Origin: JBGTSJ01 sp041940305
Lineage (GTDB): Bacteria; Planctomycetota; Planctomycetia; Planctomycetales; Planctomycetaceae
Assembly (NCBI GenBank): GCA_041940305.1
Contig: JBGTSJ010000004.1
Location: 248,001-312,000 of the forward strand
Reading direction: 5' to 3'
DNA: 64,000 nt
The notes beneath the pieces were generated by a model, which saw only the letters and a program-made list of their open reading frames with translations, searched no databases and was not told the DNA's origin. Position 1 is the stretch's first letter, and every line of letters starts with the position of its first letter. The position numbers and the translations under genes were made by a program. Positions 1-9,425 of this stretch are shown piece by piece.

Positions 1-2321
1 GCGAGTTCGAACTCTACGCCTCCGGCACAACGAATCCGTGGGGACTCGATTTCGACGCCCAGGGCCGGATGTTCATCACCAACTGTGTGATCGAGCACGT
101 GTTCCAGGTGCTCCCCGGCGGGCACTACAAGCGGATGTTCGGCCAGGACCTGAACCCGCACGTCTACGGACTGATCGAATCCTGCGCCGACCACATCCAC
201 TGGGGAGGCGGCTACTGGGATATCTCCATCGGCGGCGTGCACAACGACTACGGCGGCGGCCACGCCCACGCCGGCGCGATGATCTACCTCGGCGACAACT
301 GGCCCGAGGAGTATCGCGGCAATCTCTACACAGTGAACATTCACGGCCAGCGGATGAACCGGGATGCGTTCCACGAGGAAGGCTCCGGCGTCGTCGCATC
401 GCATCTGCCGGACTTCTGCCTGTCGCAGGACCCCTGGTTCCGCGGCCTCGAAATGATCTACGGCCCCGACGGCGGCGTGTACCTCTCCGACTGGAATGAC
501 GTCGGCGAATGCCACGACTACGAGGACGTCGAGCGCGACACGGGCCGCATCTTCAAGATCACCTACGGCACACCGGAGCATCGGCCGGTCGACCTGCGCT
601 CGCTGAGCGACGTGGAACTGGTCGAACTGCAGAAGCACGAAAATGAATGGTTCGCCCGCATGTCACGGCTCATCCTGCAGGAGCGCGCGGCCGAGCGGGA
701 GATCGATCCGGCGGCGGTGCAGATGCTAGCGATGGTCCCGGGCGTATTTCGGAAACGGGAGCATGAGCTGCGTTGCCTGTGGACGAAGCACGTCATCAGT
801 CGAGAGAGTGCGTGGCACCCGATGCGTTTTATGACCGACGCGATACTGACCTGGTCGGCCCGATTGGCTGCGGAAGATCGCGATCTTTCCAATAAGCCGA
901 GCCCGGAGGAACGGAGCGAGTTTCAGCGCTATCTGGCAGCGGCGAGCATGGCAGAGCAACCGCAGCTGGCGGTCGAGATCGCAGCCGCGCTTCAGCGTCT
1001 CTCTTTCGACGACCGGTTTCGCATCGCCCGGATGCTCGTGCAGAATGAGGAGTTCGCTGATGATCACAACCTTCCGTTGATGATCTGGTACGGCATCGAG
1101 CCGCTGGCGGGAGATGACCAGGATCGGGACCTGAAGCTCCTGCGGGAGGGACGCATCCCGCTGGTAACCCGGCACCTTGCCCGAAAGGTCGCTGCGCTGG
1201 ACGGCGGCATTCCACGTCTCACCGCACTCCTGGCGGCCTCGTCCGCATTACGGCCGGAACGACTGGAATTCATCCTGCTCGGATTGCGAGACGCCGTGGA
1301 AGGCCGCCGCGGGCTGGAAACGCCGGAGGGCTGGAGCACTTTCGCGTCCGACACCGACCGGCTGACGCCGACGGGCCGCGATGCAGTGCAGTATCTCTCG
1401 CTGGTGTTTGGTGACGAGACCGCATTTGCCACGCTGACTGCGATCGCGGCCGATCCCGCCGCAGCTGCTGCGGATCGCCGTCACGCACTGGAGACGTTGA
1501 TCCAGGTCATCGATGACCGGTTGGTCGACCTGCTGCTGGCGTCGCTGTCCGATGCGGACCTGGCGTCACCGGCGCTACGCGGGCTCACGGCGTACCGGCA
1601 TCCCGGAATTACGTCGGCCATCATCAATCAGTATCCGAAGTTGACGCCGGACCAGCAGCAGGAAGCGATCAGCACGCTCGCCGCGCGGCGGGACTCGGCC
1701 TCCGTGCTGCTCGAAGCCATCGAGGAGGGCCGCATCCCGCCGCGTGACGTTTCCATCTATGTCGCGAGACAGATTCGCGACTACGACGACGAAGCCTTCA
1801 ACGCCAAGATCGAACAGCTGTGGGGAAGCGTGCGGGCGACTCCGGAAGAGAAATCGCAGCGCATCAGCCAGTTCCAGGCGGAACTCACCCGCGCTGAGGA
1901 CGCGGACGCCGCGGCAGGGCGGGCGCTGTTCGTCCAGAAGTGCGCGAACTGCCACAAGCTGTTCGGCGAGGGGGCGGTCATCGGTCCCGATCTCACCGGC
2001 GCCCAGCGGAGCAACCTGGAGTACCTGCTGCAGCACATCGTCGACCCCAGTTCGGCCGTGCCGCGCGAATATCGCGTCTACAGCGTGCTCACCTTCGACG
2101 GCCGCCTCCTGAACGGCGTCGTGCCGGAGGAGTCGGATCGCACGCTCACGCTGCAGACCCCCACAGAACGCCTCGTCATCGACCGCAGCGACATCGAGGA
2201 ACTGCAGCAGACAAACGCCTCAATGATGCCCGAAGGCCTGCTCGATCAGTTAACCGAGGAGCAACGCCGCGACCTCTTCGCGTACCTGCAAAGCGACGCG
2301 GCGCCCGCCGGTCACGAATGA
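1..2321 (+). CDS. PVC-type membrane-bound dehydrogenase / heme-binding domain protein, 5' truncated
   Basis: The gene enters from the left edge; the first complete codon is at position 3 and 772 residues are visible. The N-terminal third (to about residue 180) resembles the glucose/sorbosone-dehydrogenase-like beta-propeller of planctomycete PVC dehydrogenases (NPWGLDFDAQGRMFITN, HAHAGAMIYLGDNWP). The middle is a long helical stretch that looks like HEAT repeats. The C-terminus carries a c-type heme motif CANCH followed by GPDLTG, typical of the planctomycete heme-binding domain. A periplasmic or membrane-associated redox role is inferred; the substrate is unknown. The signal peptide, if any, lies outside the window. 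The ATG at 69 is internal, because homologous sequence continues upstream of it without a stop. Confidence 0.85.
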   Translation, partial: EFELYASGTTNPWGLDFDAQGRMFITNCVIEHVFQVLPGGHYKRMFGQDLNPHVYGLIESCADHIHWGGGYWDISIGGVHNDYGGGHAHAGAMIYLGDNWPEEYRGNLYTVNIHGQRMNRDAFHEEGSGVVASHLPDFCLSQDPWFRGLEMIYGPDGGVYLSDWNDVGECHDYEDVERDTGRIFKITYGTPEHRPVDLRSLSDVELVELQKHENEWFARMSRLILQERAAEREIDPAAVQMLAMVPGVFRKREHELRCLWTKHVISRESAWHPMRFMTDAILTWSARLAAEDRDLSNKPSPEERSEFQRYLAAASMAEQPQLAVEIAAALQRLSFDDRFRIARMLVQNEEFADDHNLPLMIWYGIEPLAGDDQDRDLKLLREGRIPLVTRHLARKVAALDGGIPRLTALLAASSALRPERLEFILLGLRDAVEGRRGLETPEGWSTFASDTDRLTPTGRDAVQYLSLVFGDETAFATLTAIAADPAAAAADRRHALETLIQVIDDRLVDLLLASLSDADLASPALRGLTAYRHPGITSAIINQYPKLTPDQQQEAISTLAARRDSASVLLEAIEEGRIPPRDVSIYVARQIRDYDDEAFNAKIEQLWGSVRATPEEKSQRISQFQAELTRAEDADAAAGRALFVQKCANCHKLFGEGAVIGPDLTGAQRSNLEYLLQHIVDPSSAVPREYRVYSVLTFDGRLLNGVVPEESDRTLTLQTPTERLVIDRSDIEELQQTNASMMPEGLLDQLTEEQRRDLFAYLQSDAAPAGHE

Positions 2322-2493
2322 GTCGCACTGCCCATCCTCACCCCACGCCAAGAGCCGCGACCGGAAGGGAGCGGTTACGAACGGATGACCTCGCCTATCC
2401 CGACATCGCGACAACCGCCCGATCCCGTTCTCCGGCCGCTTCCTGCGGCGCGGCTAGTCCTGCAGGGCGCGGCGCCGTACCGGTCGCTCGAAC

Positions 2494-5121
2494 TCAGCCC
2501 AGCGCCTTCCGGTAATACTCGGCGGCGACGCGCAGCGCTTCGTCGATCTTCGACGGGTCTTTCCCGCCGGCCTCGGCCAGGTCAGGGCGTCCGCCGCCGC
2601 CGCCGCCGACCGCTTTCGCCGCCTCGCGCACGCAGTCTCCGGCTTTCGCCCCCTTCTGGATCAGGTCCTTCGTAAGGGCCGCCAAGAGCAGCACCTTTCC
2701 GTCGGACTCCGCCGTCAGCAGCACGGCGACCGATTTCCCCTGCGTCCGCAACTGGTCGGCGTACTCGCGGAGCATCTCCTTGTCGGCATTCTCCAGCCGG
2801 GCGCAGACGATCCGGCTGTCGCCGACGGTCTCGGCCTCCTGCAGCAGGCTGTCGATCGCCCCGGAAACCGAGGCCTTGGTGAACTGCGAGAGCTCCTGCT
2901 TCAACCGCTTGATTTCGTCCTGCAACTGCTCGATCCGCCGGGGGACTTCCTGTATCTGCGGCGTCTTGAGTGCGACGGCCGCCTCTTTGAGGACGCTCTC
3001 CGCCTCCCGCACGCTCTGCAGAGCCCGCGGCCCGGTATAGGCGACGACCCGCCGCACCCCCTTGGCCACAGGCTCCTCACTCACAACGCGGCACAGGCCG
3101 ACCTGGCCCGTATTCGCCAGGTGGGTGCCGCCGCACAGCTCGACGCTGAAGTCCCCCATCGTGACCATCCGCACCCGGTCGGGATACTTTTCGCCGAAAA
3201 GCATCATCGCGCCCCGTTCCTTCGCCACTTTCTGGTCTGTCACCTCGGTGCAGACGGCGGCTCCGGACGCGACGCGGGCGTTGATCTCGTCCTCGACCTG
3301 CAGCAGTTCATCCGGCGTCATCGGTCCCTTGTGCGCAAAGTCGAACCGCAGCACGTCCTGCTCGACTTTCGACCCCCGCTGCTGTGCGTTTGGCCCAAGC
3401 ACCTTGCGCAAAGCATGATGCAGGAGGTGCGTCGCCGAGTGAGCCCGGCGGATGCCGTCGCGGCGGACGGCGTCGACCGTCGCCGTCACTTCGTCGCCGA
3501 GTTTCAGCTTGCCGGACTTGAGGTGACCAATGTGCAGAATGAGATCACCGTCGCGCTGCGTGTCCGCCACCTCAAACCGCACGCCGGCCTTCGTGGCGAT
3601 CTCGCCGGTGTCGCCGACCTGCCCGCCGGATTCTCCGTAGAACGGGGACTTGTCCAGCACGACGGCAATCGGGTCGAGGTGGCCGACTTCCTCCATCGAC
3701 TCCACAAGCTGCTTCTCCGCGATGATGCCGACGATCCGCGCGCCGGCCGAGGTCGCTTCATAGCCAAGGAATTCGGTGCCGCCGGCCGTCTTGCGGATAG
3801 CATCCAGAGGGCCTTCCGCCATCACGTTGTCGCTGAACGACCCGCGCCCGCTGTCCTGCCGGTGCTTGTCGAGCAGTTTTTCGAATCGTTTGGAATCGAC
3901 CGAGAGGTTGTGCCGCGCCGCCATCGCTTCGGTCATTTCGACCAGGAATCCCTCCTGCGTGTGCAGCTCGAACGCCTCTTCGCCCGTCACCACGCTTTGA
4001 CCCGACTTGCGGCAGCGATCCACGATCCGCTCGAAGCGATTCAGGCCGCGCTCGATGATGCCGAGGAACTGCTCCTCCTCCGCGCGGACTGTGTCGGCCG
4101 TGGCGACCGCCGACTCCGTGACGTCCGGGTAGGCATCCCGCATTGCGGCCACGACGGCCGGCACCAGTTGATGCAGAAACGGCTCCTGCCGGCCGATCAG
4201 GAAGCCCTCCAGCAGCGCGCGGCGGAGCAGCAGGCGCACGACGTATCCCTGCTTCTCGTTCGACGGGACGACACCCTCGTGGACGCACATGGTGACGGCC
4301 CGCATGTGGTCGGCGATGCGGCGCAGCGGACGGCCGTGCTCGCCGCCAAACGAATACTTCACGCCGACCGCGTCCCCAGCTGCCACGCACAGCGGCTTGA
4401 GGATGTCGATCTCGAAGTTGCTCTCGACTCCCTGCAGCACGGCGGCGCAACGCTCCAGGCCCATGCCGGTGTCGATATTCTTCTTCGGCAGCGGGCGGAG
4501 GTTGTCCGGCGGCGGGCCGACGCGATTGAACTGCGTGAACACCAGGTTCCAGATCTCGACCGACTTTCCCCCGCTGGGGGGGTGAAAGTAGATCTCGCTG
4601 CAGGGGCCGCACACGCCGTCGGGGCCGTTCGATGGGGCGCCCGCCGGCCAGAAGTTCTCATGCTCGTCATCCCGGCGGATGCGGTCCGACGCGAGCCCGA
4701 CTTCTTTATTCCAGATGTCCCAGGCCTCGTCGTCATCGAGGTAGACGGTGACCGTGAGCCGGTCGCCGGGGAGGCCGAGCCACTTCTTATCCGTGAGGAA
4801 CTCCCACGCCCAGTTGATGGCCTCTCGCTTGAAGTAGTCGCCGAACGAGAAGTTGCCGAGCATCTCGAAGAACGTGTGGTGATACGCCGTCACCCCAACG
4901 TTCGAGATGTCGCCGGTCCGCAGGCACTTCTGACAGGTGGTGGCCCGCGTGAACTCCAGCGGACCGATCCCCAGGAACTGGTTCTTGAACTGGTTCATGC
5001 CGGCCGGTGTGAACAGCACCGACTTGTCGCCGTGCGGCACGAGCACGTCGCTCGGACGCCGCACGCACCCTTTGGACTCAAAGAAAGCGAGGTACTTCTC
5101 GCGGAGTTCGTTGGTCTTCAT
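2494..5121 (-). CDS. alaS: Alanine--tRNA ligase
   Basis: Class II synthetase that charges tRNA-Ala and edits mischarged Ser/Gly in the cytoplasm. At 875 residues it has the usual length. The N-terminal catalytic domain opens with MKTNELREKYLAFFESKG. The editing domain shows HSATHLLHH (about residue 563) and ELCGGTH (about residue 663), which supply the zinc-binding His and Cys residues. A coiled coil and a glycine-rich C-Ala domain (GGGGGGRPDLAEAGG) follow. The start is the ATG at 5121: the frame remains open 30 codons upstream, but the extra sequence matches nothing in AlaRS, and a GAGGGA lies about 11 bases before this ATG. It is convergent with the PVC dehydrogenase and has its own upstream gap of about 195 bases. 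Confidence 0.97.
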   Translation of the reverse strand: MKTNELREKYLAFFESKGCVRRPSDVLVPHGDKSVLFTPAGMNQFKNQFLGIGPLEFTRATTCQKCLRTGDISNVGVTAYHHTFFEMLGNFSFGDYFKREAINWAWEFLTDKKWLGLPGDRLTVTVYLDDDEAWDIWNKEVGLASDRIRRDDEHENFWPAGAPSNGPDGVCGPCSEIYFHPPSGGKSVEIWNLVFTQFNRVGPPPDNLRPLPKKNIDTGMGLERCAAVLQGVESNFEIDILKPLCVAAGDAVGVKYSFGGEHGRPLRRIADHMRAVTMCVHEGVVPSNEKQGYVVRLLLRRALLEGFLIGRQEPFLHQLVPAVVAAMRDAYPDVTESAVATADTVRAEEEQFLGIIERGLNRFERIVDRCRKSGQSVVTGEEAFELHTQEGFLVEMTEAMAARHNLSVDSKRFEKLLDKHRQDSGRGSFSDNVMAEGPLDAIRKTAGGTEFLGYEATSAGARIVGIIAEKQLVESMEEVGHLDPIAVVLDKSPFYGESGGQVGDTGEIATKAGVRFEVADTQRDGDLILHIGHLKSGKLKLGDEVTATVDAVRRDGIRRAHSATHLLHHALRKVLGPNAQQRGSKVEQDVLRFDFAHKGPMTPDELLQVEDEINARVASGAAVCTEVTDQKVAKERGAMMLFGEKYPDRVRMVTMGDFSVELCGGTHLANTGQVGLCRVVSEEPVAKGVRRVVAYTGPRALQSVREAESVLKEAAVALKTPQIQEVPRRIEQLQDEIKRLKQELSQFTKASVSGAIDSLLQEAETVGDSRIVCARLENADKEMLREYADQLRTQGKSVAVLLTAESDGKVLLLAALTKDLIQKGAKAGDCVREAAKAVGGGGGGRPDLAEAGGKDPSKIDEALRVAAEYYRKALG

Positions 5122-5316
5122 ACCGTGTGTGATTCCCTCGTGGACCTGCACGGCATCCACAGGCCGTGCGATCGGGGCGTACGATTCGCAGGGACAACGT
5201 CCGCAGATCAACGCACCGGCGACGGCTGCCGCGCATGTGGGAGAAGTTTAGCGATCGCCGGCCGGAATGCATCGGCAGACCGCTCGAAATGCCGACAACC
5301 CGCAGCCGCACGCGGT

Positions 5317-6825
5317 TCAGGGGGCGACAATCCGCCGTTCACCGCTCCAGAGCGTCACGGTGACCGCCTGCTCCGCGCCGCTGACTGCGGACGCAAACTC
5401 CCCTGGAGTCTGGACTGCGGCGCCATTCACTTCCTTGATAAATGTGCCCGGCTGGAGCCCGGCCCGCGCGGCAGCGGATTCCGGCTCCACGCTGGTCACC
5501 ACCACGGCCCGGCGGTAGCGGTCGAGAGGGTCGCTCGACAGGTATCGCTTCCGGGCGGTGGGATAGTCGACCTGCAGCCCGCGCCAGGACGGGAAGCGGC
5601 TGGCCGTGCTCACCACTGCTTCATCGTCATACACCGGCCACTTGCCGAGCCGGCACGTCAACTCCAGCTGCTGCCCCGAACGCCACACGGAGAGCTTCAC
5701 TTCGGCGTCCGGCCCCTTCAGGCCGATAATCCGCATCAGGTCGGCCACCGCATACACCGTCTGCCCGTCGATCGCCAGAATGACGTCGCGCCCGCCCAGC
5801 CCCGCCTGATGCGCCGGAGAGTCCGTCGCGACGCGATTGACGCTGACTGCCGTCGGTTGCATCGCCCCCGGAACCTGCAGGCCGAGTTCGATCGCCGGCG
5901 CGATTCCCAGAAAACCGTACTCAGCCTCGTAACCGGCCAGCAGATCCTCCACCACGCGGCGAATTCCCTCGTCCAGGGGAATCGCGTAACCGGCGGACGT
6001 CTCATACCCTTCCAGCGCCGCGAGCGAGGTGGTGATGCCGACCAGCTCGCCATCCAGATTCAGCAGTGCGCCGCCGCTCATGCCCAGGTTCAACCGCGTG
6101 TCGACCTGCAGCAGCGTGCCGTAGTCGTGAATGGTTGAGTCGTCATCCGTCGTCCCCGGCTCGCGCGCCGCCGGCGCCGGACGCCGGGACAAATTGCTGA
6201 TCATCCCGAAGCTCGCGCTGGCGGAGCCGTCCCGCGCCATGGCGTACGGATTTCCCAGCGCGATGACCATTCGCCCCTTCTGCAGATTCTCCGCCTGCCC
6301 CAGCGACAGCACGGGAATGTCGGATGCCGCGAGTCCGGTCCCCTCCAGGTTCAGCTTCAGCACCGCCAGGTCGCTCCGCGGGTCCGCCGCAACAGGCGCC
6401 GCGGCCGCCTCCACGACGTGCCGGGTCGGAAGCCGGATGTAAATCCGCACGTCGGCGTCCTCCCGGGGCTTGCCGTCTCCGAACGCCACATGGCAGGTCG
6501 TCAGGATGAACCGCCCCTCCGGATCCCGGTCATTGCGGATCAGCACGCCCGACCCGAACTGATCCGGAATGAAGTCGGGACCGGTCGGGTTGTCCACATC
6601 TCCGTCCCGCGGCAGACCGAACGGATCCAGCGGATTGTTCCGCTGTCTCAGCCGGGTCTGATCCACCCGCGCAATGCTGACGACGGACGCCTCCGCGCGG
6701 GCGATGACGTCGACGAACGCCTGCTCGATGGCGCGGGCGCCGGCCAGCGGGTCGGGTTCCTGCGCGTGAAGCAGCGGCGTCCAGCAGACGATCGCCATCA
6801 CCCAACAGAACAGGCGGCGCCACAT
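5317..6825 (-). CDS. Secreted Deg/HtrA-like trypsin-family serine protease with two PDZ-like domains
   Basis: Envelope protease or chaperone of the S1C type, 502 residues. A signal peptide is visible (MWRRLFCWVMAIVCW, cleavage near LLHAQ). The protease domain carries a plausible triad: His in ILTTCHVAF, Asp in SDLAVLKL and Ser in GMSGGAL, where GNSGG is usual. PDZ-like modules follow at about residues 305-395 (QAGLGGRDVILAIDGQ) and 415-500 (RAGLQPGTFIKEVNG). The ATG at 6825 is preferred to the one at 6834 because GAAGGA lies 8 bases before it; the upstream ATG would put that site inside the coding sequence. Residual uncertainty is whether it is an active degradative protease or a regulated one with a reduced substrate range. 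Confidence 0.88.
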   Translation of the reverse strand: MWRRLFCWVMAIVCWTPLLHAQEPDPLAGARAIEQAFVDVIARAEASVVSIARVDQTRLRQRNNPLDPFGLPRDGDVDNPTGPDFIPDQFGSGVLIRNDRDPEGRFILTTCHVAFGDGKPREDADVRIYIRLPTRHVVEAAAAPVAADPRSDLAVLKLNLEGTGLAASDIPVLSLGQAENLQKGRMVIALGNPYAMARDGSASASFGMISNLSRRPAPAAREPGTTDDDSTIHDYGTLLQVDTRLNLGMSGGALLNLDGELVGITTSLAALEGYETSAGYAIPLDEGIRRVVEDLLAGYEAEYGFLGIAPAIELGLQVPGAMQPTAVSVNRVATDSPAHQAGLGGRDVILAIDGQTVYAVADLMRIIGLKGPDAEVKLSVWRSGQQLELTCRLGKWPVYDDEAVVSTASRFPSWRGLQVDYPTARKRYLSSDPLDRYRRAVVVTSVEPESAAARAGLQPGTFIKEVNGAAVQTPGEFASAVSGAEQAVTVTLWSGERRIVAP

Positions 6826-6960
6826 GTCACTCATCCTTCACCCGGGAGAAAGTCGCTCCTTACAGGATCGCAGGGGGTGGGGGCCGCTTCAACCGGCCGG
6901 CGATTCGGGTCGCGATGGTGGTCCCAACGTCTGCCGGGATTTGCAGTCAGTCCAGTGGAC

Positions 6961-6978
6961 GGCACAGGGGACTGTGCC
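6961..6978. terminator. Short perfect hairpin between recA and the Deg gene
   Basis: GGCACAG-GGGA-CTGTGCC, a 7-bp stem with a 4-base loop, lies 28 bases past the recA stop. It has no T-run, so it is at best a weak or Rho-assisted terminator for recA, or one of the dispersed GC-rich palindromes seen elsewhere in the window. Confidence 0.4.
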
Positions 6979-7005
6979 TGCGAAGATGTGCCGCGCCGCC
7001 TCGCC

Positions 7006-8088
7006 TCATTCCTCGGCGTCCGCATGTCCGTTCGACTCGGCGCGGGACAACATCTGCGGCGGGGCGTGCCGATGCTGTTCCAGGACCTTGCCCCGAATCT
7101 CCTGCAGGACTTTGGGATTCTCTTCCAGGAACTGCCGCGCCTTGTCGCGCCCCTGGCCGATCCGCACGTCGCCGTACGTGAACCACGCGCCGCTCTTCTG
7201 CACGATGCGGTCGGCCGTCGCCAGGTCGAGGACATCCCCCTCCAAGCTGATGCCCCGGCTTCCCAGCATATCGAACTCCGCCTGGCGGAACGGCGGAGCC
7301 ACCTTGTTCTTCACCACCTTCGCCTTCATCCGGATGCCGATGCTCTCCTCCCCTTCCTTGAGCGTCGCGATCCGCCGCACATCCACGCGGCTGGAGGCAT
7401 AAAACTTCAGGGCGCGTCCGCCGGGGGTCGTCTCGGGACTCCCGAACATCACGCCGATTTTCTCGCGGATCTGGTTGATGAAGATCACGCAGGTCTTGGC
7501 CTTGGCGATGGCGCCGGTCAGCTTCCGCATCGCCTGGCTCATCATCCGGGCCTGCAGGCCGACATGCTTGTCACCGATTTCGCCGTCGAGTTCGGCCTTG
7601 GGCACCAGGGCGGCGACGGAGTCCACGACAATCACGTCCACGGCATTGGACTTGATCAGCATTTCGGCGATCTGCAGCGCCTCTTCACCATAGGAGGGCT
7701 GGCTGACGAGAAGCTCCTCCAGGTTGACTCCCAGCCGCTTGGCCCACGCCGGATCCAGCGCATGCTCGGCGTCGATGAAGGCGGCGATGCCCCCTTCCTG
7801 CTGGGCACTGGCGACCGCGTGCAGGGCGAGCGTGGTCTTGCCGCTCGACTCCGGACCGAACAGTTCGATGATGCGCCCGCGGGGAAAGCCGGCCCCTCCC
7901 AGGGCCAGGTCCAGCGACAGTGAACCGGTCGAAATCCCCTCCGGCACGGAGCTGCCGGGGTCCGACAGCCGCATGATCGACCCTTCGCCGAACGTCTTGT
8001 GGATCTGGCCGAGTGCATTCTGCAGCAGGGAATCCGACTCTTTGACCGGATCCGAAGTGCGACGGGCCGCCTTGACCTTCGCTGCCAT
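7006..8088 (-). CDS. recA: Recombinase RecA
   Basis: ATP-dependent strand-exchange protein and coprotease for LexA self-cleavage; cytoplasmic, 360 residues, normal length. Walker A is GPESSGKTTL. The MAW-like stretch LAHALDPAWAKRLG-type region, the motif IVVDSVAALVPKAELDGE and the L2-region NQIREKIGVMFGSPETTPGG are all present. The C-terminus ends in a short acidic tail (SNGHADAEE). The ATG at 8088 has AAAGGG 8 bases upstream. The gene stands alone under its own promoter, with an SOS-box-like operator over the -10 element, so DNA-damage induction is likely. Confidence 0.98.
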   Translation of the reverse strand: MAAKVKAARRTSDPVKESDSLLQNALGQIHKTFGEGSIMRLSDPGSSVPEGISTGSLSLDLALGGAGFPRGRIIELFGPESSGKTTLALHAVASAQQEGGIAAFIDAEHALDPAWAKRLGVNLEELLVSQPSYGEEALQIAEMLIKSNAVDVIVVDSVAALVPKAELDGEIGDKHVGLQARMMSQAMRKLTGAIAKAKTCVIFINQIREKIGVMFGSPETTPGGRALKFYASSRVDVRRIATLKEGEESIGIRMKAKVVKNKVAPPFRQAEFDMLGSRGISLEGDVLDLATADRIVQKSGAWFTYGDVRIGQGRDKARQFLEENPKVLQEIRGKVLEQHRHAPPQMLSRAESNGHADAEE

Positions 8089-8118
8089 GAGAACACCCTT
8101 TCAATGCGAGCATTCGAG

Positions 8119-8142
8119 TATACTGTACGCGTAGACAGTATA
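8119..8142 (-). promoter_or_regulatory. LexA/SOS-box-like operator of recA
   Basis: Perfect inverted repeat TATACTGT-N8-ACAGTATA centred 42 bases upstream of the recA ATG. It contains the CTGT-N8-ACAG core and the TACTGT/ACAGTA half-sites of the well-known E. coli-type LexA operator. The repressor gene itself is not in the window. Confidence 0.8.
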
Positions 8143-8164
8143 TCGGTCCGCCCGGGAATTGCAA
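8137..8164 (-). promoter_or_regulatory. recA promoter, sigma-70 type
   Basis: Read on the minus strand: -35 TTGCAA (8159-8164), a 16-base spacer, then -10 TATACT (8137-8142). The -10 hexamer lies inside the outer half of the SOS-box palindrome, so a bound repressor would occlude it. Confidence 0.65.
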
Positions 8165-8193
8165 TCGAGTTTTTTGCAATCGGAAGGCCGGTC

Positions 8194-8754
8194 TTACGAG
8201 CCGTTTTCCGCGGCCAGGAGCAGTTCCAGGTACGAATTCCGCTCCGACTGCCCCAGATTCAGTTCGGCCGCCATTTCCAGGAGCCGGTCCCGCGCACCCT
8301 GCCAGGACTGCTCGTCCGCCATCGTTTCCAGTTCGACAAACCGTCCCAGACCGGCAACGTCATCCAGCGCGACTTCGACGGCCAGTCCTTTCCATGAGAC
8401 CTCCCACGACTCGCGCTCCTTCTCGACGCAGCGGACCGCGCGGAATCCCAGCGCGATCAGCAGCTGACGCATGCGCTTCCGTTCGTCATCCCCTGCGGCG
8501 AAATCCACCTCAATCTCGTCGCGAGACTTCGTCGACTTGTCCCGCCGCGGACCTTTGTACGTCAGGACGTTGCGGCTGCCAACGCTGCGAATGCGAAACG
8601 CCTCTCCGGTCTCCACGAAGTGCCGGATGGGATGCGAGAAGTACTCGTCCGATTGCTGTTCGACCTCGCCGCGGCGTCCTCCCATCTCGCGCAGCCGGCT
8701 CACGAGTTGATCGAATTCCCCCTCCAGCCGAAACTTGGCTTCCACTTCGATCAT
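8194..8754 (-). CDS. CYTH-domain protein, class IV adenylate cyclase / thiamine-triphosphatase-like
   Basis: 186 residues forming one CYTH triphosphate-tunnel domain. The N-terminal EVEAKF is the ExExK signature that binds triphosphate through metal ions. Further acidic and basic tunnel strands are visible (LTYKGPR, RDEIEV, EKERESW, VEVALDDV, FVELE). Bacterial members act as CyaB-like adenylate cyclases, thiamine triphosphatases or inorganic triphosphatases; the sequence alone does not say which. It starts 5' of recA on the same strand and its stop lies about 30 bases upstream of the recA -35 box, so recA is separately promoted. No partner gene suggests a substrate. Confidence 0.85.
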   Translation of the reverse strand: MIEVEAKFRLEGEFDQLVSRLREMGGRRGEVEQQSDEYFSHPIRHFVETGEAFRIRSVGSRNVLTYKGPRRDKSTKSRDEIEVDFAAGDDERKRMRQLLIALGFRAVRCVEKERESWEVSWKGLAVEVALDDVAGLGRFVELETMADEQSWQGARDRLLEMAAELNLGQSERNSYLELLLAAENGS

Positions 8755-8811
8755 GACGTGGTGGGCGTGTCTGCAGGGTGGATCTGTACAAGTGCGGCGA
8801 CAGATGATTCC

Positions 8812-9144
8812 CTAAGGAGAGACTGGTGGTGGATCGAGCAGCCGATATAGGTGCGCGATTTCCATTTCAGCCTTTACCCCAATGAGGTCGGCCCATTGAA
8901 AGAGTGGCTGCTGAAGCGGCGTGTGATCGATGAGCCAATCAACTGGCTCGTAGACCGGATAGTCGCGTCCATCCCCCCACCGAGCAATCTCGGATCCACT
9001 TGTGGTGTACGAGATTGCGAATTCACCACGCAGCCGAACGTACGGGGCGTAGCTGAGCACGTACAGCACTGGCGCAACAGTAAGCACGAGTGCGGTCACC
9101 CACGTCAGGTTTGCCAATAGCGGCTTCCGGAGCTTGGAGGTCAT
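8812..9144 (-). CDS. Small membrane protein of unknown function (paralogue of the next gene)
   Basis: 110 residues with one N-terminal membrane segment (TWVTALVLTVAPVLYVLSY) and a hydrophilic, Trp-rich tail. I do not recognise a family. Its start overlaps the stop of the upstream gene by ATGA (9141-9144), so the two are probably translationally coupled. Both share the pattern N-T/V-W-x-x-A ... YVLSY ... and a DW...W motif after the membrane segment, which suggests a tandem duplication. Confidence 0.6.
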   Translation of the reverse strand: MTSKLRKPLLANLTWVTALVLTVAPVLYVLSYAPYVRLRGEFAISYTTSGSEIARWGDGRDYPVYEPVDWLIDHTPLQQPLFQWADLIGVKAEMEIAHLYRLLDPPPVSP

Positions 9145-9425
9145 TCGACTCCGACCTGAAGATCCTCAAACAGGCTTTCGGCCCAGGCATAGAAGATTGC
9201 ATCCTCTACTTCCTCGCCCCAAACAGACGCCCAGTCCAACAGCAGTCCGCATCCTGTGGCAAAGTAAAGCGATGAGCACGGGGCATAGAGTGGCTGATCC
9301 GCGCGGCCGGTCCACTTCACAGCCGCCGGGTAGCTGAGCACGTAGCCAGCGCCAACCATCATCATTGCAAATGCCCCGGTCCACACCAGATTCACCAGAC
9401 GGAACTTGTGGGGCGTATTGCGCAT
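9141..9425 (-). CDS. Small membrane protein of unknown function (first of a paralogous pair)
   Basis: 94 residues from the ATG at 9425. One membrane segment (VWTGAFAMMMVGAGYVLSY) is followed by a short acidic tail ending EDLQVGVE. The open frame extends far upstream of 9425, but that part is an out-of-frame shadow of the prenyltransferase-repeat gene and has the wrong composition. The gene is the promoter-proximal member of a two-gene unit and overlaps the following paralogue by four bases. Function unknown. Confidence 0.6.
   Translation of the reverse strand: MRNTPHKFRLVNLVWTGAFAMMMVGAGYVLSYPAAVKWTGRADQPLYAPCSSLYFATGCGLLLDWASVWGEEVEDAIFYAWAESLFEDLQVGVE

Noticed and set aside
3121..6138. A 1005-codon open frame on the plus strand
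   Set aside because: It lies antisense to alaS and the Deg protease; the composition (His/Arg/Val-rich) and lack of any domain mark it as a high-GC shadow.
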